Assembly: GCA_017962605.1 (NCBI GenBank)
Contig: JAGCUY010000179.1
Coordinates: forward strand, 1-64,000
Origin: Kiritimatiellia bacterium
GTDB lineage: Bacteria > Verrucomicrobiota > Kiritimatiellia > RFP12 > JAAYLN01
Direction of reading: 5' to 3'
DNA: 64,000 nucleotides
Position 1 is the first letter of the stretch; each line of letters opens with the position of its first letter. A program made the position numbers and the translations under genes. The notes beneath the pieces are model-generated. The model saw only the letters and a program-made list of their open reading frames with translations. It made no database searches and was not told the DNA's origin. Below are positions 46,501 to 56,000 of this stretch, piece after piece.

Positions 46501-49500
46501 CACCCTCCGCAACCTCTCGACCCCTGCGCCGGTCGGCGACTTGGTGACCGAGGCGAGATTGGTCTTCGGGGACAGCGGTTCCGGCTCCATCGGCTGTTCG
46601 ACGAACACGGTCACGGCGCAAAACGGGGGCCGACTGTCGTTCCAGGACGCGACCCAGACGATCCTGTGGAATGTCGTCGTCGGGAATGGCGGCTCGATTG
46701 CCGGCCATGAAAACGACACTACGCTTGCCCTGGAATCCGCAGAACTGGCAGTCCAGGCCAATCCTGCGACTGGCGCCCTATCCGTGCGCGACAAGCGCAC
46801 GGGAGCCGAATGGCGGACGATCTGGACACCAAACTCCATCGCCCCGTCGTTCGCGAACACCCCGCGCTTCACCCTCTCCGGGGCGGAGCTGGTGGTGGAG
46901 GCGGACTTCTCCGCGCTTCCCAGCTCCGGCAGCGTGTTCCCGGCGCCCCTCGCGCCAAATCAAGGCGACGCGCTCGTCTTCCCGATGAGCGAGGGCTTCC
47001 GCATCCCATTCGACGAATGCGACCTCTTCAAGGGCGGCGAGGTCGGGGCCTGGCACGGCTCCGGCATGTCGATGCCCTTTTTCGGCGTGGTCGATGCCGC
47101 CGACGAAGGCGGCTTCATGGTCATTTTCGAAACACCGGAGGATGCAAAGGTCAAGTTCTTAGCGGATGCTTCAGACTTTGGCGTCGGCGCGGTCGCGCCG
47201 CTGTGGGCGCCCGAATGTGGCAGCCCAGGCTACACGCGCCGCGCGCGGTTCGTATTCTTCGAGAGCGGCGGCTATGTCGCTATGGCCAAGCGTTACCGGG
47301 CCTACGCCGCCGCGCAGGGCCTCGTCAAGACCTTCACCGAGAAGGCGGCCGAGCGGCCGCTGGTCGAAAGGCTCCCAGGCGCGGCGAACATCTGGTACTT
47401 CCCTAACAGCGGGGAGCCAACCCACGCCGCGATGGCGGCGGAACTCCGCGCGGCGGGCATCGACCGCTTCCTCTGGAGCTGGAATTCCGAACCAAGGCCC
47501 TCAGACCTAGCGGCAATCTCCGCGATGCCTAACACGCTCGCCGGACGCTACGACGTTTGCCGCGACGTCTATTATCCGGACCTCCTCGACGCCATGGGGC
47601 GCGACAACCCGCCGGAGAGCGAGATTTGCAACAACACGTCGGCCTGGCCCGATGACATCGCGTGGGACAGCTCCGACGCCAGCGACTGGCGCCGCGGATG
47701 GGCCGTCACGGGCACCAACGGCGCCACCTACTACTGCGCGGTGCAGTGCGACATTCCCGCCGTCGCGCGGCTGCGGGAGACCGCCGGAGGCGACCTGACC
47801 AACAACCCCTACACGGCGCGCTTCATCGACGTCACCGCCGCCAAGGGCTGGGAGGAGTGCTACAACCCGGCGCACCCGATGACGCGGCGAATCAGCCGGA
47901 ACGCGAAGACCAACCTCCTCAGGATGCTCGGTGACGAGTTCGGCATCGTCGTCGGCTCGGAGCAGGGGATGGACGCCCTCGTCCCCGTATGCGACTACTT
48001 CGAGGGGATGCTGTCGCCGGCCGCCGCGCGTATGCCGGCCCGGCGCGACGGCTACGGGCGCAGTGCCCGCTTCCGCGACGACGGGGGCATCCCGTCCCAG
48101 CTCACGGCGAAGGAGTGGGCGAAGATGGAGCGCTACGCCATGAACGAGCGCTACCGCATCCCCCTCTTCGAGCTGGTCTATCACGACTGCGTGGCCTCGC
48201 ACTGGTACTGGTACGACTACTCCAACAACCCCGTCTATTACTGGTGGAAGCGCGACATCTTCAACGCCCTCTACGGCACGGTGCCGATGTATATCTTCGA
48301 CTACCAGATGTGGAGCGAGCGCAGGGAGGAGTTCCTCGCGAGCTGGAGGCGCGTCGGCGGCATCGCCCGGAAGACCGGCTTCTCCGAAATGCTCTCGCAT
48401 CGGGCGCTAACGGCCGACCGCTCCGTGCAGGAGACGCGCTTTGCCGACGGCACTATCGTCATTGTCGATTTCAACGCCAGAACCGTCGAGGCGGGAGGCT
48501 ACACGGTCAATGTCCCCTATGGTCAGACCCGGATCATCGACGCCGACCTCGTCGCGGAAATCGGCATGTCCGACCTCGTGAAGACCGGTCGCGGAACGCT
48601 CGTCAGCTCGAACGTGATGTCGAACTACACGGGAACGATTATCGTCCGCGAGGGCGCGTTTGAAATCAAGACCACAAGCGACCTCGGCACAGCCGACGGC
48701 GGCACGGTCGTTGAGGATGGCGGGACGCTCGTTGTGAACATGTCGTCGGGACAGGAGCGGTTCGGAGAAGAGCATTTCACCATTGCCGGAACTGGCGACG
48801 CCGCCTATGGCGCGGCGATCTACCAGCGCAAATCCAACGACCGCTTCAAACTTTTCAAATACCTCGCCCTGTCAGGCGACGCGACGATCTACGCCGGAAC
48901 GCGGCTTGGTGTGGATGGCGGCAACCTGGCGATGAACGGCTACACGCTCACCTTGAAGGGGGCCAACTTCCAGTTCCGCGACGTGACCTACGCATCCCCG
49001 CTCGGAAACCTCGTCGTCGAGGCAAACCTGGCCTTCGTCAGGAACCAGAACGCAACCGCAGACGCCACAAAGACCCTCACCGTCAGAAATGGCGGACGGA
49101 TCGGTTTCGCGGAGGCCTACACGACGCCATCGTTCTGGACACTCGTCGTCGAGGATGGCGGCAAGGTCGTTTCGTCCTCCACCTCCACCTACACATGGGG
49201 AGGCGATGTGGTGTGGAACTCGACATCTGAAGACGGCGCAAGCGGCCTTCTCGTCCTCGACGGCAGGCTGACTGGCACTGGCGTCCTCGGGATGTCGGAA
49301 GGAGTACTGACCCTCGCCAGGTCGCCGTCGAACACCGTCGGCTTCGCCGTCTCAGGCACGGCCACCATAAGGATGGCCGGTTCCGCCGCGCCCGGTGACC
49401 ACACCTATCGGCACAGGGGGATGATGACTGGATACCGCGCCGACGGCTGGGAGGCCGGCTTCAACACCGACCGTGCCGACACGCGCTGGTCTTACTGCGA

Positions 49501-50308
49501 CTACGGGCCTGGACCTCAGCTTACCAGGGACGGCTACTGGGACGAGAACGACGACCACGCATACGGGAATGAGACAAGGGCAAGAATCTGGTGTTCCCGT
49601 GGCTACATCTGGAACCGCGCCGCGACAAATGTCACCTACACCATCTTCGTCGGATGCGTTTACCAGACATACGTCTATATCGATGGAACGATGGTTTACG
49701 ACAACAAGCGCGACACCTGGGGCAACACCTACTCGTTCGAGATTCCGGCTGGGACATGCAAGAGCATCGACATCCGCACCACGGACGGGAAAGTTTTCGG
49801 AGGCCCGCGATCCGACTCTGACAAGTTCAAGATCAACGGGGTGGTCGCCAACGACCCGACGGGGTGGTTCTTCACGACGAATGCCGTGTCGGAGGTGGAG
49901 AGTCCGACGGCCGTAGCGTCACTCGCGCTCGCCGGCGGCGAGATCGACATGCAGGGCATTCCGCTTGCGGTCGGCGCGCTTTCAGGAACGGGGATTGTGA
50001 CGAACGCGCCGGCGCTCACGGTGTCGGGTTCATGGACGCTCTCGGCGGCGGACATTGCGCGCGGGGCACGGCTCGCGGTGGACGGCAACCTCGTCTTCGG
50101 CGACGGCTGCGCGTTTGCCGTGACGGGGCTGTGCGACCTTCCCGCGCCGGGGCCCTACACCGTCGCGACGGCCGACGCGGTCACCGGGCTGGATGACGGG
50201 GTTGTCGTCACGGACCAGGGGCGGAAGTGGCGGCTGGTCGTCGTCGCCGACGGCAAGTCGGTTGAACTCGTTTGCCTGCCCCCGCCCACGACGCTCATTC
50301 TGCTATAA
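43502..50308 (+). CDS. 2268-aa chimeric secreted protein: CE12-type esterase, passenger modules and embedded hydrolase domain
   Basis: A signal peptide leads into an SGNH esterase of the rhamnogalacturonan-acetylesterase type (about 23-230: GDST with S31, GRGGRS, FGHND, and D199-x-x-H202). Then come passenger module 1 (about 247-839), the N-terminal half of module 2 (about 843-1075), a large hydrolase-like domain (about 1076-1663) and full module 3 (about 1665-2268), with terminal tail TTLILL. The hydrolase domain is clearly homologous to the partial gene at 62376: shared RDKR, EGFRIP, YVAMAKRYRAYA, YNPAHPMTRR and YHDCVASHWYWYDYSN. Its match begins at the mature N-terminus of that protein, so a whole hydrolase seems to have replaced half a module. 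The family of this domain is uncertain (GH101/GH129-like at best). Confidence 0.8.
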   Translation: MKHFALAAALSLVAFASPPASARTLVLAGDSTLDEHGGDETTYGSWGANLRPYLLSGNSIVNYGRGGRSTSSFIREGWWDLVLAAAGEGDFVLVQFGHNDQKLDDETVATPIPQFKTNLVTMAAAVRAKGATPVFATPIVRLNYSGGRIADSTLDQWAAAMREVAADKGVDLVDMREMTRQIANDAGEAEALTWYVDGDHTHPAPKGARLYAELFIDDVLSRGLPVAALFSADAVSGDDNPVPIAANEYEVYVPFGQTRTIDAALVAAIGTNNLVKTGRGSLRSSEAMADYAGEITVRAGSLAVTTGSDLGTGDGGTTVESGATLVVDMSAGSQRFSNEAVTIAGDGDAMHRAGIWQSAASNDQFKLFKSLTLSDDATIFAGTRLGVDNGTLTMNGHTLTVKGTNFALRNMTYQSVGDVVAEANMQFMTGQNPKDGAASATFTVRNGGKANLSDSNFYHTPSCWTLVVEEGGKVQSSTTAIRSWHGDVVWNATTENGATGLLSFPTEVTGTGTIKSSSGTLTFEKPLGAGVSLGLSGTATAILPPYSYTHKGLMTGYRADGWTQGYNTDRADTQWSYCDYGPGPQITRDGYWDENDTHSNGKARMWCSRGYLWNREATNATYTIFAGSVYENWIYLDGDYGTAVYDNKRDSWGSCTITVPAQSCRQIDIRTSDGKSYGGPRTDSDKFKINGVIVNDPEGYYFTTNAASVLVASPALPTLALAGDGVLDANNTRLTVSNLVGGAAVSNAKAFTVSDSWTLSAADMAAGDALDVDGALVFGAGCAFAVTDLSSLPVSSTYTIATANSIAGFASGTELSDGAYVWRFTLSGDGKSITAENVGRPVEEYVVFVPYGQTNTIDAAFVAALGTKNLVKTGRGTLVSSNVMSNYTGMIVIREGAFLVKTTGDLGTGDGGTVVENGGTLVVKMQDGQSRFSNERFTIEGTGDAAYGAAIYQFVSNDRFKLFKYLTLSGDATIYAGTHLGVDGTLEMNGHTLTVKGAHFTLRNLSTPAPVGDLVTEARLVFGDSGSGSIGCSTNTVTAQNGGRLSFQDATQTILWNVVVGNGGSIAGHENDTTLALESAELAVQANPATGALSVRDKRTGAEWRTIWTPNSIAPSFANTPRFTLSGAELVVEADFSALPSSGSVFPAPLAPNQGDALVFPMSEGFRIPFDECDLFKGGEVGAWHGSGMSMPFFGVVDAADEGGFMVIFETPEDAKVKFLADASDFGVGAVAPLWAPECGSPGYTRRARFVFFESGGYVAMAKRYRAYAAAQGLVKTFTEKAAERPLVERLPGAANIWYFPNSGEPTHAAMAAELRAAGIDRFLWSWNSEPRPSDLAAISAMPNTLAGRYDVCRDVYYPDLLDAMGRDNPPESEICNNTSAWPDDIAWDSSDASDWRRGWAVTGTNGATYYCAVQCDIPAVARLRETAGGDLTNNPYTARFIDVTAAKGWEECYNPAHPMTRRISRNAKTNLLRMLGDEFGIVVGSEQGMDALVPVCDYFEGMLSPAAARMPARRDGYGRSARFRDDGGIPSQLTAKEWAKMERYAMNERYRIPLFELVYHDCVASHWYWYDYSNNPVYYWWKRDIFNALYGTVPMYIFDYQMWSERREEFLASWRRVGGIARKTGFSEMLSHRALTADRSVQETRFADGTIVIVDFNARTVEAGGYTVNVPYGQTRIIDADLVAEIGMSDLVKTGRGTLVSSNVMSNYTGTIIVREGAFEIKTTSDLGTADGGTVVEDGGTLVVNMSSGQERFGEEHFTIAGTGDAAYGAAIYQRKSNDRFKLFKYLALSGDATIYAGTRLGVDGGNLAMNGYTLTLKGANFQFRDVTYASPLGNLVVEANLAFVRNQNATADATKTLTVRNGGRIGFAEAYTTPSFWTLVVEDGGKVVSSSTSTYTWGGDVVWNSTSEDGASGLLVLDGRLTGTGVLGMSEGVLTLARSPSNTVGFAVSGTATIRMAGSAAPGDHTYRHRGMMTGYRADGWEAGFNTDRADTRWSYCDYGPGPQLTRDGYWDENDDHAYGNETRARIWCSRGYIWNRAATNVTYTIFVGCVYQTYVYIDGTMVYDNKRDTWGNTYSFEIPAGTCKSIDIRTTDGKVFGGPRSDSDKFKINGVVANDPTGWFFTTNAVSEVESPTAVASLALAGGEIDMQGIPLAVGALSGTGIVTNAPALTVSGSWTLSAADIARGARLAVDGNLVFGDGCAFAVTGLCDLPAPGPYTVATADAVTGLDDGVVVTDQGRKWRLVVVADGKSVELVCLPPPTTLILL
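44240..46018 (+). repeat. passenger-repeat module copy C
   Basis: First full module of the chimeric 2268-aa protein, right after the esterase domain. Confidence 0.8.
46028..46726 (+). repeat. passenger-repeat module copy D (truncated)
   Basis: Only the N-terminal half is present; similarity to the other modules stops after NGGSIAGHEN, where the hydrolase domain begins. Confidence 0.75.
48494..50305 (+). repeat. passenger-repeat module copy E
   Basis: Third module, complete, closing the chimeric protein. Its LVSSNVMSNYTG stretch is nearly identical in DNA to copies D and F. Confidence 0.8.
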
Positions 50309-50309
50309 T
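50304..50309 (+). promoter_or_regulatory. possible -10 box for the GH127 gene
   Basis: TATAAT overlaps the stop codon of the preceding gene and sits 7 nt before ATG 50317, which would give a leaderless transcript. No good -35 box is visible at normal spacing. Confidence 0.35.
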
Positions 50310-50316
50310 TTTTGAA

Positions 50317-52236
50317 ATGAACAACGGAAGCAAATTGGTTCTTGGCACGGCGCTGGCGGCGTCGGCCGCATTGCCGAACCCCTGCGCGGCGGCCGAGTTC
50401 GCGATGGCGCGTCTCGGAGACGTCCGGCCGGCCGGATGGCTTCTCGACCGGGCGCGCGCCGCTCGCGACGGCTACACCGGCCACATGGACGAGGTGAGCC
50501 ACCACTTCCGCAGGGCGTGGTCGGCGGACTGGCAGCCGCGCGGGAAGTCCCTGAACTGGCCGAACGACGAGAAGGGGTCGTGGAGCAGCGAGGGCGGCGC
50601 CTACTGGTTCGACGGCCTCGTGCATCTGGCCTGGCAGATGGACGACCCGTCTCTGAAGGAGCTGGCGAAGCGGCGGATCGAGCCCGTGCTTGCGAACATG
50701 CACGGGAACGCGATGGGCCTCCTGTGGTGGATGGACAGGCGCGACGAGGCGCAGCGCGAGGAGTTCTTCGTCGAGGGCGCCTGGCAGTCCGAGTGGGTGC
50801 TCGGCATCCGGGAGCGCGCCCTTGCGGCCTTCTATGAGGCGACGGGCGACGAGCGGGCGCGGCAGGCGCTCGAATGGGCCTTCTCCGACGAGGGGATCGC
50901 GCGGCGCGTCGGCGGAAAGGCGTCGTTCGTGTCCGGGTGCGTAGGCGCCGCCCGCTTGACGGGCAGCGAAGCGGTCAGCAACTGCGTGGGAATCGCCGCC
51001 GGGGAGCTGAAGAAGGCCTCCCAGTATGCAAAGCCGCCGGAGCCGTGGCTGCCGGAGACCCTCTGGACGAAGCGCAAGTCGCAATGGCCGCTCAAGATCC
51101 CCACGCGCCACGGCGTCTTCTGCGCCGAGCAGCTGCTCAGCGTCTGGCGGGCCTGGGAGGTCACGGGCGACGAAAGCCTGCGCGACGCCGTGCTGGCCTG
51201 GTACGCCTTCCTCGACGCCAACTGCCGCCAGCCCTACGGCGTCACGATGATGGACGAGGAGTGGGGCTGGTCCAGCGCGAAGCGCGGCACGGAGACCTGC
51301 GACGTGGCCGCCGAGACCTTCACGCGCATCAACATCCTCGCCGCGACCGGCGACGGCAAGTGGGGCGACGACGTGGAGCGGGCGCAGTTCAACGCCGCGC
51401 CGGCCTGCGTCTCCCGCGACTTCCGGCGCCACGTCTATTTCCAGCTGCCGAACCGCGCCGGCCTCCGGGGCGAGGCAAAGGAGATGTCGTGCCCGAACGA
51501 CCACCAGTGCGAATACCGCGAGTCGAAGCAGTGGCCGCTGTGCTGCGTGGCGGCGCTCAACAGGATTCTGCCGAACTACATCCAGGCGATGTGGATGAAG
51601 ACCGCCGACGGCGGCGTGGCGGCGACGACCTACGGGCCCTGCACGTTCGCGACAACTCTGGAAGGCGGCCGCGCCGCCTTCACAGAACGGACGGACTACC
51701 CCTTCTCCGAGACCATCGAGATTGTCGCGGAGGAGGCGCCCGACGCGGCCTTCCCGCTCTGGGTGCGCGTCCCCGGCTGGTGCGACGCGCCGGAACTCCG
51801 CCTGAACGGGAGCCCCATCGACGCCGGGCCGGCGCAAAAGGGGTTCTGGCGCATTGAGAGGGTCTGGCGCAAGGGCGATGTCGTGCGGCTGACGTTCCCG
51901 ATGAAGCCGCGGGTGGAGGTCGTGCGCGACAGGATCGACTTCGGACGGCGGCGGGCCATCGTCTCGCTCGGGCCGCTCCTGATGGCCTACCCCTATCCTG
52001 CGAAAGACGACAACGCCGTTGACGGCGACCCGGCCGAGCCGGTGCTGGACGTGGCGTCCGTCGCCGGGGCGGCGGTCGTGCGTTCGCCGATGCCCGCAGT
52101 CTGGGACTGGCCGCTCGACGCGCCTGTGAAGGTCGTCGCGAAGGACGCCGCCGGGCGCGACCTCACCCTCGTCCCCTACGGCTGCACCAAGCTGCGCGTT
52201 TCCATGTTCCCCATCGAGGCGGAGTCTGTCAAATGA
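50317..52236 (+). CDS. GH127-type beta-L-arabinofuranosidase
   Basis: A 639-aa member of the DUF1680/GH127 group, retaining enzymes that release beta-L-arabinofuranose through a cysteine nucleophile held at a zinc site. The zinc/catalytic set is visible with the right spacing: E326 and C328 in TETCDV, and C409-C410 in PLCCVAALNR. The fold is an (alpha/alpha)6 barrel followed by beta domains (VRVPGWCDAPELRLNGSP). The N-terminus MNNGSKLVLGTALAASAA looks like a signal peptide, so it is exported. I preferred ATG 50317 to the in-frame start at 50272 inside the previous gene. Its stop overlaps the RAYT start by 4 nt. Beta-L-arabinofuranosides occur in plant cell-wall glycans and rhamnogalacturonan II, matching the neighbours. 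Confidence 0.88.
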   Translation: MNNGSKLVLGTALAASAALPNPCAAAEFAMARLGDVRPAGWLLDRARAARDGYTGHMDEVSHHFRRAWSADWQPRGKSLNWPNDEKGSWSSEGGAYWFDGLVHLAWQMDDPSLKELAKRRIEPVLANMHGNAMGLLWWMDRRDEAQREEFFVEGAWQSEWVLGIRERALAAFYEATGDERARQALEWAFSDEGIARRVGGKASFVSGCVGAARLTGSEAVSNCVGIAAGELKKASQYAKPPEPWLPETLWTKRKSQWPLKIPTRHGVFCAEQLLSVWRAWEVTGDESLRDAVLAWYAFLDANCRQPYGVTMMDEEWGWSSAKRGTETCDVAAETFTRINILAATGDGKWGDDVERAQFNAAPACVSRDFRRHVYFQLPNRAGLRGEAKEMSCPNDHQCEYRESKQWPLCCVAALNRILPNYIQAMWMKTADGGVAATTYGPCTFATTLEGGRAAFTERTDYPFSETIEIVAEEAPDAAFPLWVRVPGWCDAPELRLNGSPIDAGPAQKGFWRIERVWRKGDVVRLTFPMKPRVEVVRDRIDFGRRRAIVSLGPLLMAYPYPAKDDNAVDGDPAEPVLDVASVAGAAVVRSPMPAVWDWPLDAPVKVVAKDAAGRDLTLVPYGCTKLRVSMFPIEAESVK

Positions 52237-53000
52237 TGGACAACATGACCAATAGCCGCCATGCGGGCGATAACTGCCGGAGCGCGGACGGCCCGTCCGC
52301 CCATGCGGCGAATGCGGGCGAGCCGCCCGCGCTCCGGCACGATACGCCCCGGCAAGCACCAGTCTGGCATTCGCGCGGCTATCTCCCTCATGTCGAGAAT
52401 ATGGCAATCCAGTTCATCACCTACCGTCTCTTCGATTCCGTTCCTGACTCCGTGGTGGACGGGTGGAGACGAGAGCTCGCCATTGTCGACGGGACCGACA
52501 CGAATGCACCCGAATGCCAGGAACTCCGCCGACGCGTCGAGCGGTATGCCGATGCGGGACATGGCTCTTGCTTTTTGCGGGATTCCCGCATCGCATCCAT
52601 CGTGCAGGACAATCTCCTCCACTTCGACGGCGAACGCTACAGGCTTCTCGCCTGGTGCATTATGCCCAACCATGTACACGTCCTCATCGAGGTATTCGGC
52701 GGATGGACCGTAAGTCGTATCGTGCAGGGCTGGCGCTCGTTCACAGCTCATGCATTGAATAGTGTTTTAGGACGAACAGGGCGCTTCTGGCAGCCGGAAT
52801 ACTTTGACCGGTATATCCGCAACGAACGCCACTTTCACGATACTGTAGCCTATATCGACGCCAATCCCGGCAAGGCAGGTCTCGTCGATTGGCCCTGGCG
52901 GAGTGCATCGTGCCGGAGCGCGGACGGCCCGTCCGCCCCTGCGCACAATGCGGGCGAGCCGCCCGCGCTCCGGCATAATGCGAAGGAAGGTAACAAATGA
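52233..53000 (+). CDS. REP-associated tyrosine transposase (RAYT, Y1_Tnp)
   Basis: A 255-aa single-stranded-DNA endonuclease/transposase of the IS200-related RAYT family, which recognises REP palindromes. The HUH motif is H147-V-H149 in PNHVHVLIE and the catalytic Tyr is probably Y207 in AYIDANPGKAGL; the N-terminal WHSRGYLPH and QFITYRLFDSVP and the FWQPEYFDRYIRNE block are typical of the family. The ORF includes both flanking 65-bp REP elements, translated near each end as RSADGPSA ... NAGEPPALRH. The ancestral start may lie nearer 52352, after the left REP. Remarkably it overlaps the GH127 gene (ATGA at 52233) and the GH106 gene (ATGA at 52997) by 4 nt each, so it is embedded in the operon. 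Confidence 0.9.
   Translation: MMDNMTNSRHAGDNCRSADGPSAHAANAGEPPALRHDTPRQAPVWHSRGYLPHVENMAIQFITYRLFDSVPDSVVDGWRRELAIVDGTDTNAPECQELRRRVERYADAGHGSCFLRDSRIASIVQDNLLHFDGERYRLLAWCIMPNHVHVLIEVFGGWTVSRIVQGWRSFTAHALNSVLGRTGRFWQPEYFDRYIRNERHFHDTVAYIDANPGKAGLVDWPWRSASCRSADGPSAPAHNAGEPPALRHNAKEGNK
52275..52339 (+). repeat. REP element, left copy
   Basis: 65 bp with 13-bp outer arms (TGCCGGAGCGCGG / CCGCGCTCCGGCA) enclosing two hairpins, GGACGGCCCGTCC and GCGGGCGAGCCGCCCGC. Confidence 0.9.
52911..52975 (+). repeat. REP element, right copy
   Basis: The same 65-bp structure as at 52275-52339, with identical outer arms and hairpins; differences are confined to the spacer between the hairpins. Confidence 0.9.
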
Positions 53001-56000
53001 GACGCAACCTCGTGCTTTTCCTCGTTCTTTTCGCTTTTGCGAATGCCTCCGCACAGTCGCTTGAGGCGGGGTTCCGCGACCCGCCGGCGTCGGCGAGGCC
53101 GCACACGTGGTACCACCTGATGAACGGCAACGTCACGCGGGCGGGCATCACACGCGACTTCGAGGCGCTGGCCACGGCGGGAATCGGCGGCGCGACGCTC
53201 ATCGACGTCGCGTCCGGCATCCCGGCGGGCGACCTGGCCTTCAACTCCGAGGACTGGTTCGGCCTCGTCGAGCATGCCGCCTCAGAGGCGCGCCGCCTCG
53301 GCCTTGAACTCTGCCTCGAGAACTGCTCCGGGTGGTCGGCGGCAGGCGGCCCCTGGGTCACACCCGACCTCGCGATGAAGTCGCTGGTCTGGACGGAAAC
53401 GAGAGCCACCGGCCCGGCGCGGTTTTCGGGCGTCCTGCCCCGCACGTCGCAGGACAACGGCTTCTACCGCGACATCGCCGTCCTCGCCTTCCCAACCCCC
53501 GCCGCCGAACTCGCCGGCAACCCGCTCCGCATCGCCGACCACGCCAAGAAGATCTTCGCCGACCGCGACAAGAACGACTTCCGCTTCGACAACCTCGCGG
53601 CAACCCCGGAGGCCGCCCCGGGCCAGGCCATCGACGGCGCCTCCCTCGTCGATCTCTCGTCCGCGATGGCGTCAGACGGCAGTCTGGACTGGCAGATGCC
53701 GGGTGGCGACTGGACAATTCTGCGGTTCGGCTACATCTGCAACGGCGTCTGCAACCATCCCGCCACGGCGCAGGGCGTCGGCCTGGAAATCGACAAGCTC
53801 TCGGCGGCCGCGGCGGAGGCGCACTTCGACCGCTACATGGCGCGAATCTGCGACCGGCTCGGCCCCCTTGCGGGCAATGTCACCTCCGGCCTCAACGCCG
53901 TCCTGATCGACAGCCACGAGGTCGGCTGCCAGAACTGGACGGACGGTTTCGAGGCGGCCTTCGGGGAAACCGCCGGCTACCCGCTGCGCCCCTGGATGCC
54001 GGTGCTGGCGGGGCGTGTCGTCGGGGACACCGGGTCTTCGGAGCGGTTCCTCGAGGACTTCCGCCGCGTGATTGCCGACCTCTTCGCGAAGAACTACGCG
54101 GGGCGCTACGCGGAGAAGTGCCACGCGCGCGGACTTCAGCTTCAGATCGAACCCTACGGCAACTGCCCTTCGGACGACCTCCAATACGGCGCCGCCGCCG
54201 ACGTGCCCATGGCCGAGTTCTGGTCGCGGGCCGCGCTTGGCGACCATTCCACCGACACGCGGAACTCGCGCCTGGCGGCGCATCTCGCGCATGTCTGGGG
54301 GCGGCGCATCGCGGCGGCCGAGGCTTTCACCGGCGACCCAGCCGTCGGCAGCCGCTGGCTCACCACGCCGTTCACCATCAAGGCGCAGGGCGACCGCGCC
54401 TACGCCAACGGCATCAACCGTGTCATATACCACCGCTTCGTTCACCAGCCATGGACCAACCCCGACAGGCTTCCCGGCATGACGATGGGCAAATACGGCA
54501 TGCACTTCGACCGGACGCAGACCTGGTGGCCGCTCGTCGGCCCGTGGCTGCGCTACCAGGCGCGCTGCCAGTGGCTGCTGCAGGAGGGGACCTTCTGCGC
54601 CGATGTTCTCTTCTACGGCGGCGAAGAGGCTCCCAACGGCGTCGGCTACGACTCGCAGCCCCTCGCGGGCCACGGATGGGACATCTGCGCGACCGAGGCG
54701 CTGGAAAGGCTGGATGTGCGCGATGGCCGGATCGTGGCGCCAGGCGGCGTCTCGTATGCGCTCCTCGCGCTGCCGTCCCGCGAGTTCGCGAGCGCCCGCG
54801 TCCTGCGGGCGGTTGAGCGGCTTCTCGACGCCGGTGCGCATGTCTGTTGCGAGCAACGCCCGACCCGCGCCTATGGCGCGCCGGGGCAGTCGGGCGAGGA
54901 CGACACAGTCCGCGCCGACGTGGCGCGCATCTGGGCCAATGGCGTGATGGAATGCGCGCCGGCGGCGGCGCTCCAGCGCCTCGGCATCGAACGGGACTTC
55001 CGCGTGCCGGAGGCCGTGGAGCGGGCCGGCGCGTCCTTCATCCACCGCCGCGACGGTTCGGCCGACTGGTATTTCGTCGCGCTCAACAACGAGGAGACAA
55101 TCGAGTTCGAGGCGTCCTTCCGCGAAACGGGGCGCGTCCCCGAAATCTGGAACGCCGAGACCGGCGAAATCGCCGAAGCCGCCCTGTGGCGCGTCGAAAG
55201 CGGCCGGACGACCGTCGCGCTGTCGCTCCCGCCAAGCGGCTCCGTGTTCGTGGTCTTCAGGACGAGCGCCTCTAGCCCTTCTAGCAGTTCTAGCCCCTCT
55301 AGCAGTTCTAGCCCCTCTAGCTCTTCTAGCCCCTCTAGCGCCACCCTTGTCTCCGGCCCGTGGCAGGTCACGTTCCCCGTCGCCTGGTATTCCGGCGGCG
55401 CGGCCGTCAAGACGCGGGACTGGCCGGCGCTCCAAGACTGGACGTCCGACGACGACCCCGACATCCGCTACTTTTCCGGGACGGCTACTTATGAGACGAG
55501 CTTTGAATTGAAAATGGAAAATGGAAAATTGCCGGGGCAGGTGATGCTCGATCTTGGCGATGTCAGGAATTTCGCTGAGGTGACGGTCAACGGGAAAACC
55601 TTCCCCGTTCTTTGGCGGCCGCCCTACCGAGTGGACATCACGGATGCGTTGCCGCAAGCGGAGGACGCCGCCAACGAGTTTTCCATTCTCAATTTTCAAT
55701 TATCCATTCGCGTCACCAACCTCTGGCCCAACCGCCTGATCGGCGATGACTTCATGGAGGATGACTGCAACTGGCGTTCAGGGACCAACGGCGATCGCAG
55801 GGACGGACTGTGGTCGATTCCAGACTGGGTGAAGCGCGGCGAGCCTTCTCCGACTGGGCGCCACACCTTCACGACGTGGCGGCACTGGACGAAAGACGAC
55901 GCGCCGCTGCCGTCGGGGCTGCTCGGCCCCGTGACCGTTTCCGTGCCCGGGGACGGATCGGCGGGCGGCAGCTCCACGCCCCTGGGGGAAAACGAATACG

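Larger units (their letters stand above)
52275..52975 (+). mobile_element. RAYT gene bracketed by REP elements (REPtron-like unit)
   Basis: Two near-identical 65-bp palindromic REP elements in the same orientation flank the RAYT core. They differ at only a few central positions. Confidence 0.8.

Noticed and set aside
50155-52407. 750-codon minus-strand frame opposite GH127
   Set aside because: The plus strand carries a GH127 enzyme with all zinc-site residues; the antisense frame has no recognisable domain and is a GC-bias shadow.
53672-55699. 675-codon minus-strand frame opposite GH106
   Set aside because: Arg/Gly/Val-rich shadow with no motifs; GH106 signatures are unambiguous on the plus strand.
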